A stretch of DNA of 64,000 nucleotides from Novosphingopyxis baekryungensis DSM 16222 (GCF_000420305.1 NZ_ATUR01000002.1:434001-498000), one strand, 5' to 3'; shown: positions 46,902 through 58,020, numbered from the stretch's first letter. Numbers and translations are program-made. Notes: a model not told the origin generated them from the letters alone.

Positions 46902-47581
46902 GCGACGGCCCCGCGCCATGGACGCCGGAGGCCATTTCGCCGGATGGAACGCCGCCGGAACCGGGCGAGGCACAAGCCAAGCTCCACGCGCCGGCCACGC
47001 TGCGCAATCGTGCCGCCATCGCCGATATATTGCGGCTATGGTTGCCCGATCGCGGCACGGTGCTGGAAGTCGCCAGCGGATCGGGCGAGCATATCGTCTA
47101 TTTCGCCAGCAGCTTTCCGGCGCTGCGCTGGCAGCCGAGCGATGCCGATAGCGATGCCCAGCGCTCGATTGCGGCGTGGACCGGGGAGGCCCATCTGTCC
47201 AATGTCGAGCCGCCCGTCGCGCTCGATGCAGCAGCGCCCGATTGGGATGTGGTGCTGGCCGATGCGGTGCTTTGCATCAACATGGTGCATATCAGCCCCT
47301 GGGCGGCGACCGAGGGGCTGTTCGCCGGTGCCGCTGGCCTGTTGCCGTCTGGCGCGCCGCTGATCCTCTACGGGCCGTTCATCGACCCCGCTGTGCCGAC
47401 AAGCCAAAGCAATCTGGCGTTCGATGCGTCGCTGAAGGGCCGGAACCGGGATTGGGGGCTGCGCAGCCTGACAGACATGGCCCAGCTGGCCGATCGGAAC
47501 GGCTTTCACATGGCCGATCGGCAGGTGATGCCTGCCAACAATCTGATGCTGCGTTTCGTGCGCGGTGATGCCGCGCGCTAA
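46898..47581 (+). CDS. DUF938 SAM-dependent methyltransferase-like protein
   Basis: The product is about 227 residues with a class I methyltransferase fold. Motif I is VLEVASGSGEHIVYFA (about residues 49-64). The sequence (LHAPATLRNRAAIADIL, WQPSDAD, INMVHISPW, LILYGPF) fits the DUF938 family. The substrate is unknown. ATG 46898 overlaps the ABA4-like stop; a longer frame inside that gene is rejected. Confidence 0.85.
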   Translation: MSDGPAPWTPEAISPDGTPPEPGEAQAKLHAPATLRNRAAIADILRLWLPDRGTVLEVASGSGEHIVYFASSFPALRWQPSDADSDAQRSIAAWTGEAHLSNVEPPVALDAAAPDWDVVLADAVLCINMVHISPWAATEGLFAGAAGLLPSGAPLILYGPFIDPAVPTSQSNLAFDASLKGRNRDWGLRSLTDMAQLADRNGFHMADRQVMPANNLMLRFVRGDAAR

Positions 47582-47763
47582 CGGCAAGGGGGCGGGCAGG
47601 GGGCCTGTCCTACACCGATCCTTGGCCATATGGTCCACGCATGGTTCGGTGGCATATCTGGCAGACCCGCCCGCTCATTTCATCGCTGATACAAAACGGT
47701 TCGACCGAATTGCGCGCAAACGGGGTGTGCCGAGTGCGAACTTCCAGCCCGGCCTTGGCGCGC
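47582..47763. other. Convergent gap without recognised gene
   Basis: Lies between two convergent genes. A short hairpin (GGGCAGG with CCTGTCC near 47593-47609, one G-T) is present, but no T run follows on either side. I find nothing else that I can support. Confidence 0.35.
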
Positions 47764-48708
47764 TTAACGGACCGGTGGACGAATCGCCGCGGCGCGTCTG
47801 GACAGGCGGTGCTCGCGGAAAACGATATACAGCCCGCTGGCGATAATCACCGGCGCGCCGACATAAGTCGCCGTCGCGGGCAGATCGCCGAACAGCCAGA
47901 AGCCGTAGAGCGCGGACCAGATGAGCGAGCTATAGTCCATCGGCAGCACCACGGCGACGGGGGCCAGCCGCAGCGCGCCCGTCAGGCAGAACTGCCCGAT
48001 CGCGCCCAGCAGACCGATCGCTGCGATGATGCCCCATGTCGCCGGATCGTGCATCTGCCCGACAAAGGCCATGGCAATGGCGAGCGGCAGCATGGAAGTG
48101 AGGCTGAACCAGAAGACGATGGTGAGCGTCGCCTCGGACTTGCCCAGTTCGCGCACCTGGATGGTGACCGCCGCCGTCATCAGCGCGCCGATCACGCCCA
48201 CGATCACGCCCATGGTCGGCAAATCGCCGCCACCCGGCTGCACCACGATCAGGACGCCGATGAAGCCGACGATCACCGCGCCCCAGCGATGCCAGCCGGT
48301 CGGTTCTTTCAAGATCAGCGCGGCGAGCACCGTGGTCAGGATCGGCACCGCGAAGAAGATCGTCGTGGCCTCGGCCAGCGGCAGCAGTGTCATGGTCCAG
48401 AAGTTCAGCGTCATCGCGCTGATACCCAGCAGCATGCGCAGCCCATGACCAAAGGGCCGGTAACTTTTGAGGCTGCTCCATTTGCCGCTGCGTGCCAGCA
48501 GCAGGGCGATGACGGGCAGGGCGGCCAGTTGCCGGTAGAACACGCTCTCGAGAATATGGACGCCGCGCGTCTGCGCCAGCTTTACCAGCGCCAGCATGAG
48601 CGAGATCGCGGCCATCGACAGCAGGCGCAGCAGCGCGCCGGGCAGCGCGCGCTGCTCCAGACCGCCGCTGGATGCGGGCGCGATAGTGGGGGCGGCAGGA
48701 TCCATCAT
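47764..48708 (-). CDS. EamA/DMT family transporter 1
   Basis: The 314-residue inner-membrane protein has ten hydrophobic helices in two EamA repeats. Typical parts are LPLAEATTIFFAVPILTTVLAALILKEP and MDYSSLIWSALYGFWLFGD. Drug/metabolite transporters export small metabolites; the substrate is unknown. It diverges from a small membrane protein gene. A same-family gene lies at 50617 in the opposite direction. Confidence 0.9.
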   Translation of the reverse strand: MMDPAAPTIAPASSGGLEQRALPGALLRLLSMAAISLMLALVKLAQTRGVHILESVFYRQLAALPVIALLLARSGKWSSLKSYRPFGHGLRMLLGISAMTLNFWTMTLLPLAEATTIFFAVPILTTVLAALILKEPTGWHRWGAVIVGFIGVLIVVQPGGGDLPTMGVIVGVIGALMTAAVTIQVRELGKSEATLTIVFWFSLTSMLPLAIAMAFVGQMHDPATWGIIAAIGLLGAIGQFCLTGALRLAPVAVVLPMDYSSLIWSALYGFWLFGDLPATATYVGAPVIIASGLYIVFREHRLSRRAAAIRPPVR

Positions 48709-48778
48709 GCGGCCCTAGCTGCACCTAGCGCGCGATCAAGCCTTGAAACCGCACGTGGTTGCCGCATCTGCATAAGCC

Positions 48779-48979
48779 ATGGATGTATTGCTATGGAATC
48801 CCTGGGTCCCGGTGGCCATAGGCGCGCTGGCCGTGCTGCTGGTCTCCGTCATCGGCGATCATCGCCAGCGCAAGCGGCGCAACCTGGATCGGCCAGGCTT
48901 CATGCCATGGCCATTTCTCACCGTCATGGGCGGCATCATTTTTCTGTTCTCGACCGCGCTGGCCATCCAGCTGGGCTGA
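48779..48979 (+). CDS. Small two-helix membrane protein, unknown
   Basis: The 66-residue product has two hydrophobic helices (WVPVAIGALAVLLVSVIG and FLTVMGGIIFLFSTALAI) joined by a basic loop (DHRQRKRRNLDRPGFMPWP). I recognise no family. Its stop lies nine bases before the end of the convergent cpaF gene. Confidence 0.6.
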   Translation: MDVLLWNPWVPVAIGALAVLLVSVIGDHRQRKRRNLDRPGFMPWPFLTVMGGIIFLFSTALAIQLG

Positions 48980-48987
48980 GGCAAGGC

Positions 48988-50508
48988 TTAGAGGCAGGCT
49001 TCCAGATAGGGCTGGTCAAACCCGAACTGCTTGGCCTTTTCAAGCGTGTAGGGCCGCAGGCCGGAGCTGGCATATTCGCCCATGATGTTGCCGTCGGTGT
49101 CCTCGTCCAGATAGTTGAACTTGAACAGATCCTGGGTCACGATGACATCGCCCTCCATGCCGATCACTTCCGTGATCTGTGTGGTCCGGCGCGAGCCGTC
49201 ACGCAGGCGTTTGACCTGGACCACCAGATCGATCGATTCGGCGATCTGACGGCTGATGGCTTCCTTGGGTATCTTGATGTCGCCCATCAGGATCATGTTT
49301 TCCATGCGGGCCAGGCATTCGCGCGGGCTGTTGGCGTGGAGCGTACACATGGACCCGTCATGGCCGGTGTTCATCGCGGCCAGCAGATCGAAACATTCCG
49401 CGCCACGGATTTCGCCCAGGATGATCCTGTCGGGCCGCATGCGCAGGGCGTTCTTCACCAGATCGCCGATGGTGATCGCGCCATCGCCTTCCAAATTGGG
49501 TGGGCGGGTTTCCAGCGGCAGCCAGTGCGGTTGCTGCAGGCGAAGCTCGGCAGCATCCTCGATCGTCAGAACGCGCTCGCCAGGATCGATCATCTTGGAC
49601 ATGGCGTTGAGCATGGTTGTCTTACCGGAACCGGTACCGCCCGAGATGATGACATTCATCCGGCTTGCGCCGGCGATTTTGAGCGCCGTGCACATCTTCT
49701 CGTTCATCGAGCCAAAGCCCTTGAGCATGTCGAGCGTGATCGGCTTTTCGGAGAATTTACGGATGGACATCGCCGTGCCGCGCAGGCTCAGCGGCGGCAC
49801 GATCACATTGACACGCGATCCGTCCTTCAATCGGGCATCGGCCAGCGGTGTGGTCTGGTCGACGCGCCGGCCAACCTGGTTCACGATGCGCTGCGCGATC
49901 TGGAACAGATGCTCTTCGTCGCGAAACTGGGTCGGGGCGAGCATCAGCTTGCCCTTTTTTTCGATATAGGTCTGGTAGGGCCCGTTCACCATGATGTCCG
50001 AGACGTCCGGATCGGCCAGCAGCTCTTCCAGCGGGCCGAAGCCCAGCAGCTCGTCGACGAGCACCTTTTCCAGCGCGAACTGCTCCCGCCGGTTGAGCGT
50101 GAGTTTCAGTTCGGCGAGCACCTCCATGATGATCGGCCGGAATTCCTCCGTCAGCTCTTCCTTGTTGAGCGTGGAGGCCGCTTCCGGATCGACACGCTCC
50201 AGCAGGCGCGGGAGCACCTGCTCCTTGATCTTGTGTACGGAGGCCTCGAACCCCTCGCTACGGACGCCGGTTTCGTTGACGCTATTGGCCCGCTCGCTGA
50301 GCCGGTTCATGGCATCGCTGGGTGCAGAGGGCGGCGCATTCGGTACGTCCAGCGTGTCGATCGGCGGGAACTGTTCCCCGCCGGGCGGCGGCGGATTGGC
50401 CGTTTTCGCGTCATGTTTGACTGGCGACGTGCCGCCCGTCATCGGGCGTGCCACGCCAAAGCTTGGCCGACCGCCGCCGGAATTGTTTCGTTTGCCGAAA
50501 GCGCTCAT
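48988..50508 (-). CDS. cpaF: Pilus assembly ATPase CpaF (TadA)
   Basis: Secretion ATPase that powers Flp pilus assembly; 506 residues. The N-terminus is Pro-rich and probably disordered to about residue 60. The core has GFGPLEELLADPDVSDIMVNG, Walker A ISGGTGSGKTTMLNAM, the ASP-box region RPDRIILGEIRGAE and the His box TGHDGSMCTLHANSPRE. It is alone here, with no tadB/tadC beside it and about 46 kb from cpaABC. Confidence 0.95.
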   Translation of the reverse strand: MSAFGKRNNSGGGRPSFGVARPMTGGTSPVKHDAKTANPPPPGGEQFPPIDTLDVPNAPPSAPSDAMNRLSERANSVNETGVRSEGFEASVHKIKEQVLPRLLERVDPEAASTLNKEELTEEFRPIIMEVLAELKLTLNRREQFALEKVLVDELLGFGPLEELLADPDVSDIMVNGPYQTYIEKKGKLMLAPTQFRDEEHLFQIAQRIVNQVGRRVDQTTPLADARLKDGSRVNVIVPPLSLRGTAMSIRKFSEKPITLDMLKGFGSMNEKMCTALKIAGASRMNVIISGGTGSGKTTMLNAMSKMIDPGERVLTIEDAAELRLQQPHWLPLETRPPNLEGDGAITIGDLVKNALRMRPDRIILGEIRGAECFDLLAAMNTGHDGSMCTLHANSPRECLARMENMILMGDIKIPKEAISRQIAESIDLVVQVKRLRDGSRRTTQITEVIGMEGDVIVTQDLFKFNYLDEDTDGNIMGEYASSGLRPYTLEKAKQFGFDQPYLEACL

Positions 50509-50616
50509 CGATCAAGACCCGGTTGGTGCATCATGAGTGGCAGGGGCTATCGCAAAAGGGTGAACAAATCGGAAAGCATGATGGCTGCAATGGTTCGGCG
50601 CGGGTAGGGACGCTGC
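50509..50616. other. Divergent gap between cpaF and EamA gene
   Basis: This 108-base region must hold both start regions. A 24-codon frame (50533-50607, MSGRGYRKRVNKSES...) could exist on the plus strand, but nothing supports translation. No clear promoter motif is seen. Confidence 0.3.
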
Positions 50617-51561
50617 ATGGCTCCATCATCTTCATCGCTGCTGCCGGACGACCATCGCAAGGGCATGCTTCTGGCGCTTTGTGGCTTTGCCATGCTCTCC
50701 GCAGGGGATGGCATCATCAAGTCCATCGCCGGGGAGTGGCCGGGTACTGCCGTGGCGGCGCTGCGCTACAGTTTCGGCGCTGTCGGGCTGGCGACCTTTC
50801 TGCTGCTCAAGGAAGGCCCGGCGGGGTTCCGCCTTCCGATGTGGCGAACGCAGCTGGCGCGCGGCTTTTTCGTTGCGCTCGCCACGCTATGTTTCTTTTC
50901 GGCCATTTTTCTGATGCCGCTGGCGGAAGCCACCGCCATTCAGTTCACCAGCCCGATGCTGACCGGAATCCTGTCGGCGATCCTCCTCAAGGAACGGGCG
51001 TCGCGACGGATATGGATTGCCACGCTACTGGCCTTTGCGGGCGTGCTGGTGGTGCTTCGCCCGAATGTCGCGCTGCTCGGCTGGGCGGCCCTCCTCCCGC
51101 TTGCCGCCGCCCTTGGCATGGCCTTTCTGATGATATTCAATCGCGCGGTCTCCGACGCAGGATCCGGCCTCCTGATGCAGGTCCTTGTCGCCAGCATCGC
51201 CGCGCCTATTCTCATTATTGCCGCAGCCATCGGTCATCTCAGCGGGTTCGAACCTCTGCACATCGACTGGCCACATTGGAGCGTCATCGCACGATGTGCC
51301 TTAGTGGCCATCACCGCCAGCAGCGCCCACTGGGTCGTCTACACCGCCACCACCCGCGCCTCGGCCGCCACGATAGCGCCGATGGTCTATGTGCAACTGA
51401 TCGTGGCCCTGTCGATCGGCATGTTCTTCTACGGGGATTTTCCGGATCTCGTATCGATTGGCGGGTCAGTGCTGATCGTGGCCGCCGGCTTGTGGTTGTG
51501 GCGGCAGCGGCAAGTAGACCCCGGAAACAAGGTAATCGATGTCAAGGGTGCGCCCGATTAG
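50617..51561 (+). CDS. EamA/DMT family transporter 2
   Basis: The 314-residue protein has ten hydrophobic helices. The first EamA half has LMPLAEATAIQFTSPMLTGILSAILLKE and the second has TIAPMVYVQLIVALSIGMFFYGDFP. It is the same family as the protein encoded at 47764-48708. The stop codon overlaps the stop of the convergent low-GC gene. Confidence 0.9.
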   Translation: MAPSSSSLLPDDHRKGMLLALCGFAMLSAGDGIIKSIAGEWPGTAVAALRYSFGAVGLATFLLLKEGPAGFRLPMWRTQLARGFFVALATLCFFSAIFLMPLAEATAIQFTSPMLTGILSAILLKERASRRIWIATLLAFAGVLVVLRPNVALLGWAALLPLAAALGMAFLMIFNRAVSDAGSGLLMQVLVASIAAPILIIAAAIGHLSGFEPLHIDWPHWSVIARCALVAITASSAHWVVYTATTRASAATIAPMVYVQLIVALSIGMFFYGDFPDLVSIGGSVLIVAAGLWLWRQRQVDPGNKVIDVKGAPD

Positions 51562-53099
51562 CTAGCTACTTTCTTACCAATTGAATAATTAGTAGGGGAC
51601 TTAGCAAGGTCACGGCGTACATTGATTCTATATCGTCGGTCAGGGCGCCCATGTTCGCCAACGATGACGTAATCGCGAGCAATTGCGTCATCGAGAAGCT
51701 TTCGGTTAGTTTTGTCAACCAGAGGCGTGAAGGCGGCACTGGCTGTCAGAACAACTCCCGGCCTGGCCGCTATGAGACGACGCATTTCCGCATGGGTATC
51801 TACACCTACCGCATTCCGTTCTGTTGCGTCAGTCAGATGGAAAGGAAACATCATACGCCAGGGTGCGTGGGCACCTGTCTCTAGATACAGTATCATTGGG
51901 GCATCATCAATATACAGGGTCGCGCCCGAGTTTGTATACAGCTCAACCTGGTCCGCCATTTGGCGAACCATCGCGCGGTTCTCCACCTTCGGCATGATTC
52001 TGAGATGCGCCACAAAAAGTGCCCAACCAATTAACGCCACGAATATGACAGGCCCGGTATATTTGCGATCGAACAGTTTGGGTAGGATAATGCAGATCGG
52101 CACGAGTAGGGGAAGTGCGTAATGATCAAAAAAATTACCGATCATAGCGAAACCGACGAGTGCTGAAACCAGCCAGCCGGTCAAAAAGTCTTTGAAGTTT
52201 TTACTCTCGTTTGATTTGGTCATAAAAAGCAGAGCGACCGGGAGTACCACGAGTAGCGGGATGCAGATAAAAGAAAGAGTGCGAAGATTTGCTTGAACAG
52301 CGACGTCTGGTTGAGATAACCGGTCAAATATGGATATAAAGTTGGCATACACAAATATGTCGAAGCCACCAATCGCAGCGAAGTAAGCGAGGGCTAGGAC
52401 GGTTGGCATTAGTGCTATCCCTACCATGAGGCTGGCGCGCAGCGTAAGCATTCGAAAGCTCGTACCTAATTTGCGTTCATGCCATAACAGTAGCAGGCCG
52501 AAGAATATGCCCTCGGCAACCGACGTGTATTTGAGTTGCAAGATAATTCCGCAAATAGTCATTGAACCGACACCCCAACGGTGCCGAAGTCTTGCAGATG
52601 GACTTTCGAGCGATTTCAACACCATGAGGCCAGCGATTGCAGTCAGGCAGTTATAGAAAACCGGTGATTGCCCGCCAGCACCGCCCAACGCTGACAGCCA
52701 AGCAGCATACACGACTGCAGCTGCTAAAGCCGCTAAATCATGCGAATATCGACGACTTATTAAAAATATAGACCAGCAGGTTGCGAGCACGAAGCATGCA
52801 GCAACAATCTGATATTCGGTATAGCCAGTGCCGCCGAGCAGCCGAATTCCAGCAAAGAGCAAGAACAAGCCGATGGGTTTGCGATCCCAGATGTCTATAT
52901 AGGGAAGCTGTCCGTGAAGCATACGATCGCCAACCAGCAAATAAAACTGCTCGTCGACATGAATTTCAGGGTAGCCGATATAGGGCGCCCTGAGAAGAAT
53001 GACGAAGCCCGTCAATGCCAAGGCCAGTTTAATGTCGGTCGACAGGACTGACCTGCCAAACGTTACTGTCGACATCGTGCGGGCACGCGTTAGATCCAT
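51558..53099 (-). CDS. GT-C-type membrane glycosyltransferase-like protein (low GC)
   Basis: The 513-residue protein has about ten to twelve hydrophobic helices. The N-terminal loop YPEIHVDEQFYLLVGDRMLHGQLPY carries the acidic pair typical of ArnT/PMT-like glycosyltransferases (GT39/GT83), which use a lipid-linked sugar. IWDRKPIGLFLLFAGIRLLGG is also characteristic. The gene is far lower in GC than its neighbours, pointing to horizontal origin. Neither ATG 53099 nor ATG 53075 has a good ribosome binding site; the start is uncertain. Confidence 0.72.
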   Translation of the reverse strand: MDLTRARTMSTVTFGRSVLSTDIKLALALTGFVILLRAPYIGYPEIHVDEQFYLLVGDRMLHGQLPYIDIWDRKPIGLFLLFAGIRLLGGTGYTEYQIVAACFVLATCWSIFLISRRYSHDLAALAAAVVYAAWLSALGGAGGQSPVFYNCLTAIAGLMVLKSLESPSARLRHRWGVGSMTICGIILQLKYTSVAEGIFFGLLLLWHERKLGTSFRMLTLRASLMVGIALMPTVLALAYFAAIGGFDIFVYANFISIFDRLSQPDVAVQANLRTLSFICIPLLVVLPVALLFMTKSNESKNFKDFLTGWLVSALVGFAMIGNFFDHYALPLLVPICIILPKLFDRKYTGPVIFVALIGWALFVAHLRIMPKVENRAMVRQMADQVELYTNSGATLYIDDAPMILYLETGAHAPWRMMFPFHLTDATERNAVGVDTHAEMRRLIAARPGVVLTASAAFTPLVDKTNRKLLDDAIARDYVIVGEHGRPDRRYRINVRRDLAKSPTNYSIGKKVAS

Positions 53100-53249
53100 A
53101 CTTGGATCGCGCCTATGGTGCCGTAGCGCGGGAATATGACGAGCATAGCAATGCGTCTCCGAAGTTTGGAGAGTGTAATGACCGGCTATGCTTAAATTTG
53201 GGTTAGGATTGTGCGAGCCATGAATGCCCCACGAATGGCGGTGACTATC
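53100..53249. other. Low-GC gap between GT-C gene and atpC
   Basis: This 150-base gap contains a nested inverted repeat and no recognised terminator for the atp operon. Base use is close to the low-GC gene. No gene is supported. Confidence 0.4.
53142..53192. repeat. Nested inverted repeat
   Basis: AGCATAGC at 53142-53149 pairs with GCTATGCT at 53185-53192. Inside it TCTCC at 53156-53160 pairs with GGAGA at 53168-53172. The result is a two-tier hairpin at the edge of the low-GC region, just downstream of atpC. No T run follows on either strand. Confidence 0.5.
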
Positions 53250-53513
53250 TTACTCGCCAGCCTTCTCCGCCAGCACCGTCAGGCCCTTGTCGTTGACCTC
53301 GGCAAAGCCGCCTTCGATGCGGATGGTTTCCGGCGCGGCGCCATCGGCTTTGTAGATCGAGAGGTTGCCGTCGCGTACGGTCGACATGAAGGGTGCGTGG
53401 CCTTCCAATACGCCGAAGTCGCCCTCTGCGCCGGGGACGACGACCATGTGCACCTCTTCGGACCGCACGAGCTTCTCTGGGGTGACGAGTTCGAAGTGGA
53501 GCTTGCTTGCCAT
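53250..53513 (-). CDS. atpC: F1-ATPase epsilon subunit
   Basis: Central-stalk subunit that couples and regulates F1. The product is 87 residues and consists of the N-terminal beta-sandwich ([35 protein letters not shown]). It lacks the C-terminal helical hairpin of longer epsilons, as in some alphaproteobacteria. ATG 53511-53513 lies one base after the stop of the inserted membrane protein gene, so translation is probably coupled. Confidence 0.93.
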   Translation of the reverse strand: MASKLHFELVTPEKLVRSEEVHMVVVPGAEGDFGVLEGHAPFMSTVRDGNLSIYKADGAAPETIRIEGGFAEVNDKGLTVLAEKAGE

Positions 53514-53514
53514 G

Positions 53515-54003
53515 TCATATGTCCGAATTTGCGGGGCTGGTTGGTGGGCTGATATCGTCATGGCCACCACCGTCCAAGTGAAAAAGCAGGATCGTGCAGA
53601 TCATCCCGCCTATAAAAAATCCGCCCATCCAGAGCACATCCGACCAGAGATCGCGATATCGAACGGTCTGATTGGCGGCAAACTGCATTAGAGCGATCGC
53701 AGCAATCGACACGGCGAACGGGGGAAGAAGACCGCGCTTGCCGCGAAGCATCAGGACGTGGCAGCTAAAGTTTACTACCACAAAGGGAAGGGCGATCGCA
53801 TAAAGCCACCATCCGGTGCTGGGCTGATCGAAGACGGCTGCACCGAGATCGGTAAAAGCCGCGTCGAACAAGCGCCACTGGTCGACCCGATAATGATGAA
53901 TTTCGATCGCCGAGATCAGGAGAAAATCGGCAATCCCGATCCATAACAGGCGCCTGAGCCATAGCGCGGCGCGCGCATCGTGATGAGATGAGCGCGCCGC
54001 CAT
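53515..54003 (-). CDS. Four-helix membrane protein inside the atp operon, unknown
   Basis: The 162-residue protein has about four hydrophobic helices ([72 protein letters not shown]). No family is recognised. It starts six bases after the atpD stop with AAGGA close by, and ends one base before atpC. Its base use is lower in GC than atpD and atpC, so it was probably inserted later. A link to ATP synthase is only inferred from position. Confidence 0.7.
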   Translation of the reverse strand: MAARSSHHDARAALWLRRLLWIGIADFLLISAIEIHHYRVDQWRLFDAAFTDLGAAVFDQPSTGWWLYAIALPFVVVNFSCHVLMLRGKRGLLPPFAVSIAAIALMQFAANQTVRYRDLWSDVLWMGGFFIGGMICTILLFHLDGGGHDDISPPTSPANSDI

Positions 54004-54009
54004 GGATCC

Positions 54010-55488
<1,479 letters not shown>

Positions 55489-55498
55489 CTACCTGGCG

Positions 55499-56395
55499 TT
55501 ACAGCGCTTCTGCGCCGGAGATGATTTCAACGAGTTCGGTGGTGATCGCGGCCTGACGGCTGCGGTTATACTGGACGGTGAGATCGCCGATAAGCTCACC
55601 GGCATTGCGCGTGGCATTGTCCATCGCGGTCATCGATGCGCCCTGTTCCGACGCCATATTTTCCAGCAAGGCGCCGAAAATCTGCGTGGTCAGGTTGCGC
55701 GGCAGCAAGTCTTCCAGGATCCCGGCCTCATCGGGTTCATATTCCACCGAAGCCGGCGGTGCGTCACCGGCGGCAGCCGTGGAAAGAGAGGCGGTCTGGT
55801 CGATCTTCACCGGGATGATCTGCTGACGGGTCGGTTCCTGCGTCAGCGCGGATTTGAACGTGGAATAGAACAGATGCGCGACATCGAACTTGCCGGCTTC
55901 CAGCATGTCGGTGAGGTCATGCGCGATGGCGCGTGCCTCATCGAAACCGGGGGACTTGATGTCGGTCGTGTCGAAATATTTCTCGGTCTGACCGGGGTGG
56001 AAGCGATTGATAATGCTCCGCCCCTTGCGCCCGGCCAGATAGAACAGGACGGTCTTGCCCTCGCTCTCCAGCTGGCGGGCAAAGCTGCGCGCTTCCTTCA
56101 CGATATTGGCGTTGAACGCGCCGGCCAGGCCGCGGTCCGATGTCAGGACCACCAGCATCTGGACCTGATCCTTGCCGGTGCCGGCAAGCAGCTTGGGTGA
56201 CTTGTCGGTGCGCGTGACCCGCGACGCAAGCGAGGACACCACGGCTTCCATGCGCTGCGCATAGGGCCGGGCCGCTTCGGCAGCGGCCTGCGCCTTGCGC
56301 AGCTTTGCCGCGGCGACCATTTGCTTGGCCTTGGTGATCTTCTGGGTCGATTTGACCGAGGAGATCCGCCCTTTCAGTTCTTTAAGAGTGGCCAT
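55499..56395 (-). CDS. atpG: F1-ATPase gamma subunit
   Basis: Rotor shaft of F1; 298 residues. The N-terminal helix ([20 protein letters not shown] followed by [16 protein letters not shown]) and the [13 protein letters not shown] segment are typical, and the C-terminal helix ends [23 protein letters not shown]. It lies between atpA and atpD with an 84-base gap to atpA and 22 to atpD. Confidence 0.97.
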   Translation of the reverse strand: MATLKELKGRISSVKSTQKITKAKQMVAAAKLRKAQAAAEAARPYAQRMEAVVSSLASRVTRTDKSPKLLAGTGKDQVQMLVVLTSDRGLAGAFNANIVKEARSFARQLESEGKTVLFYLAGRKGRSIINRFHPGQTEKYFDTTDIKSPGFDEARAIAHDLTDMLEAGKFDVAHLFYSTFKSALTQEPTRQQIIPVKIDQTASLSTAAAGDAPPASVEYEPDEAGILEDLLPRNLTTQIFGALLENMASEQGASMTAMDNATRNAGELIGDLTVQYNRSRQAAITTELVEIISGAEAL

Positions 56396-56479
56396 TACGT
56401 CCTACCATTCCGTGCGCGGCTGCCGGGGGCTTCGATGACGGAACCGGTTGTCCGACATCGAGGCCCCATGTCGATCTTC

Positions 56480-58009
56480 TTAGGAGAAGGACTTGCCGAA
56501 AGCTTCCAGCGCGTCCTTCAGCTTCGCCTTCGTCGCATCGCCAAGATCCTTGGTCGAGCGGATTTCGTCCAGCACGTCCTGATGCTCGGCGCGCATGAAG
56601 CGCAGCATGGAGTTCTCATAATAGGATACCTGATCCACGGCCACGCTATCGATATAGCCATTAGTGCCCGCAAAGATCACGGCGGTCTGCTCTTCGAACG
56701 GCAGCGGGCTGAACTGCGGCTGCTTGAGCAGCTGCGTCAGGCGTGCACCGCGATTGAGCAATTTCTGCGTCGAGGCATCGAGGTCCGAGCCGAACTGCGC
56801 AAAGGCTTCCATTTCGCGATACTGGGCAAGCTCCAGCTTGATCGAGCCGGACACCTTCTTCATCGCCTTGGTCTGCGCAGCGCCGCCGACGCGGCTCACC
56901 GACAGGCCGACATTGATGGCCGGACGGATGCCCTGATAGAATAGTTCGGTTTCCAGGAAGATCTGGCCGTCGGTGATCGAGATCACGTTGGTCGGGATAT
57001 AGGCGGACACGTCGCCAGCCTGAGTCTCGATGATCGGCAGGGCGGTCAGCGAACCGGAGCCATTGTCCTCGTTCATCTTGGCCGCACGCTCGAGCAAACG
57101 AGAGTGAAGATAGAACACATCGCCCGGATAGGCTTCACGGCCCGGAGGGCGACGAAGGAGCAGCGACATCTGGCGATAGGCCACGGCCTGCTTGGACAGA
57201 TCGTCATAGACGATCACGGCATGCATGCCATTGTCGCGGAAATATTCGCCCATCGTCACACCGGTATAGGGCGCGAGATACTGCAGCGGCGCGGGCTCGG
57301 AAGCGGTCGCGGCGACGACGATGGAATATTCCATCGCGCCATTTTCCTCGAGGCTCTTGACGATCTGCGCGACCGTCGAGCGCTTCTGACCGATGGCGAC
57401 ATAGATGCAGTAGAGCTTCTTGCTCTCGTCATCACCGGCGTTGTTGGTCTTCTGATTGATGAAGGTATCGATCGCCACGGCGGATTTGCCGGTCTGACGA
57501 TCGCCGATGATCAGCTCGCGCTGGCCACGGCCAACGGGGACGAGCGCGTCAATGGCCTTCAGGCCGGTCTGCACAGGCTCATGCACGGACTTGCGCGGGA
57601 TGATGCCCGGCGCCTTCTGCTCCACGCGCATGCGCTTTTCGGCCACGATCGGGCCCTTGCCGTCGATCGGATTGCCGAGGCCGTCCACAACGCGGCCGAG
57701 CAGGCCCTTGCCGACCGGCACGTCCACGATGGTACCGGTCCGCTTGACCTGATCGCCTTCCTTGATGTTCGTGTCGGCCCCGAAGATCACGACGCCCACA
57801 TTGTCGGCTTCAAGGTTCAGGGCCATGCCCTGGATGCCGCCCGGAAATTCCACCATTTCGCCGGCCTGCACCTGGTCGAGACCATGTACGCGGGCGATGC
57901 CGTCACCGACCGACAGCACGGTGCCGACTTCGGTGACTTCGGCTTCATTGCCAAAATTGGCGATCTGGTCCTTGATGACCTTCGAGATTTCTGCGGCGCG
58001 GATGTCCAT
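56480..58009 (-). CDS. atpA: F1-ATPase alpha subunit
   Basis: Non-catalytic nucleotide-binding subunit; 509 residues. The P-loop [19 protein letters not shown], the [16 protein letters not shown] beta-barrel to core junction, and the [35 protein letters not shown] stretch are present. It starts 11 bases after atpH. Confidence 0.98.
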   Translation of the reverse strand: MDIRAAEISKVIKDQIANFGNEAEVTEVGTVLSVGDGIARVHGLDQVQAGEMVEFPGGIQGMALNLEADNVGVVIFGADTNIKEGDQVKRTGTIVDVPVGKGLLGRVVDGLGNPIDGKGPIVAEKRMRVEQKAPGIIPRKSVHEPVQTGLKAIDALVPVGRGQRELIIGDRQTGKSAVAIDTFINQKTNNAGDDESKKLYCIYVAIGQKRSTVAQIVKSLEENGAMEYSIVVAATASEPAPLQYLAPYTGVTMGEYFRDNGMHAVIVYDDLSKQAVAYRQMSLLLRRPPGREAYPGDVFYLHSRLLERAAKMNEDNGSGSLTALPIIETQAGDVSAYIPTNVISITDGQIFLETELFYQGIRPAINVGLSVSRVGGAAQTKAMKKVSGSIKLELAQYREMEAFAQFGSDLDASTQKLLNRGARLTQLLKQPQFSPLPFEEQTAVIFAGTNGYIDSVAVDQVSYYENSMLRFMRAEHQDVLDEIRSTKDLGDATKAKLKDALEAFGKSFS

Positions 58010-58020
58010 GAGTTTAGCCT

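Noticed and set aside
47641-50607. 988-codon plus-strand frame across the EamA gene and cpaF
   Set aside because: Antisense to two well-supported minus-strand genes; its product has the Arg/His/Gln-rich look of a shadow frame.
50533-50607. 24-codon plus-strand frame between cpaF and the EamA gene
   Set aside because: No clear ribosome binding site, no composition signal and no neighbour support.
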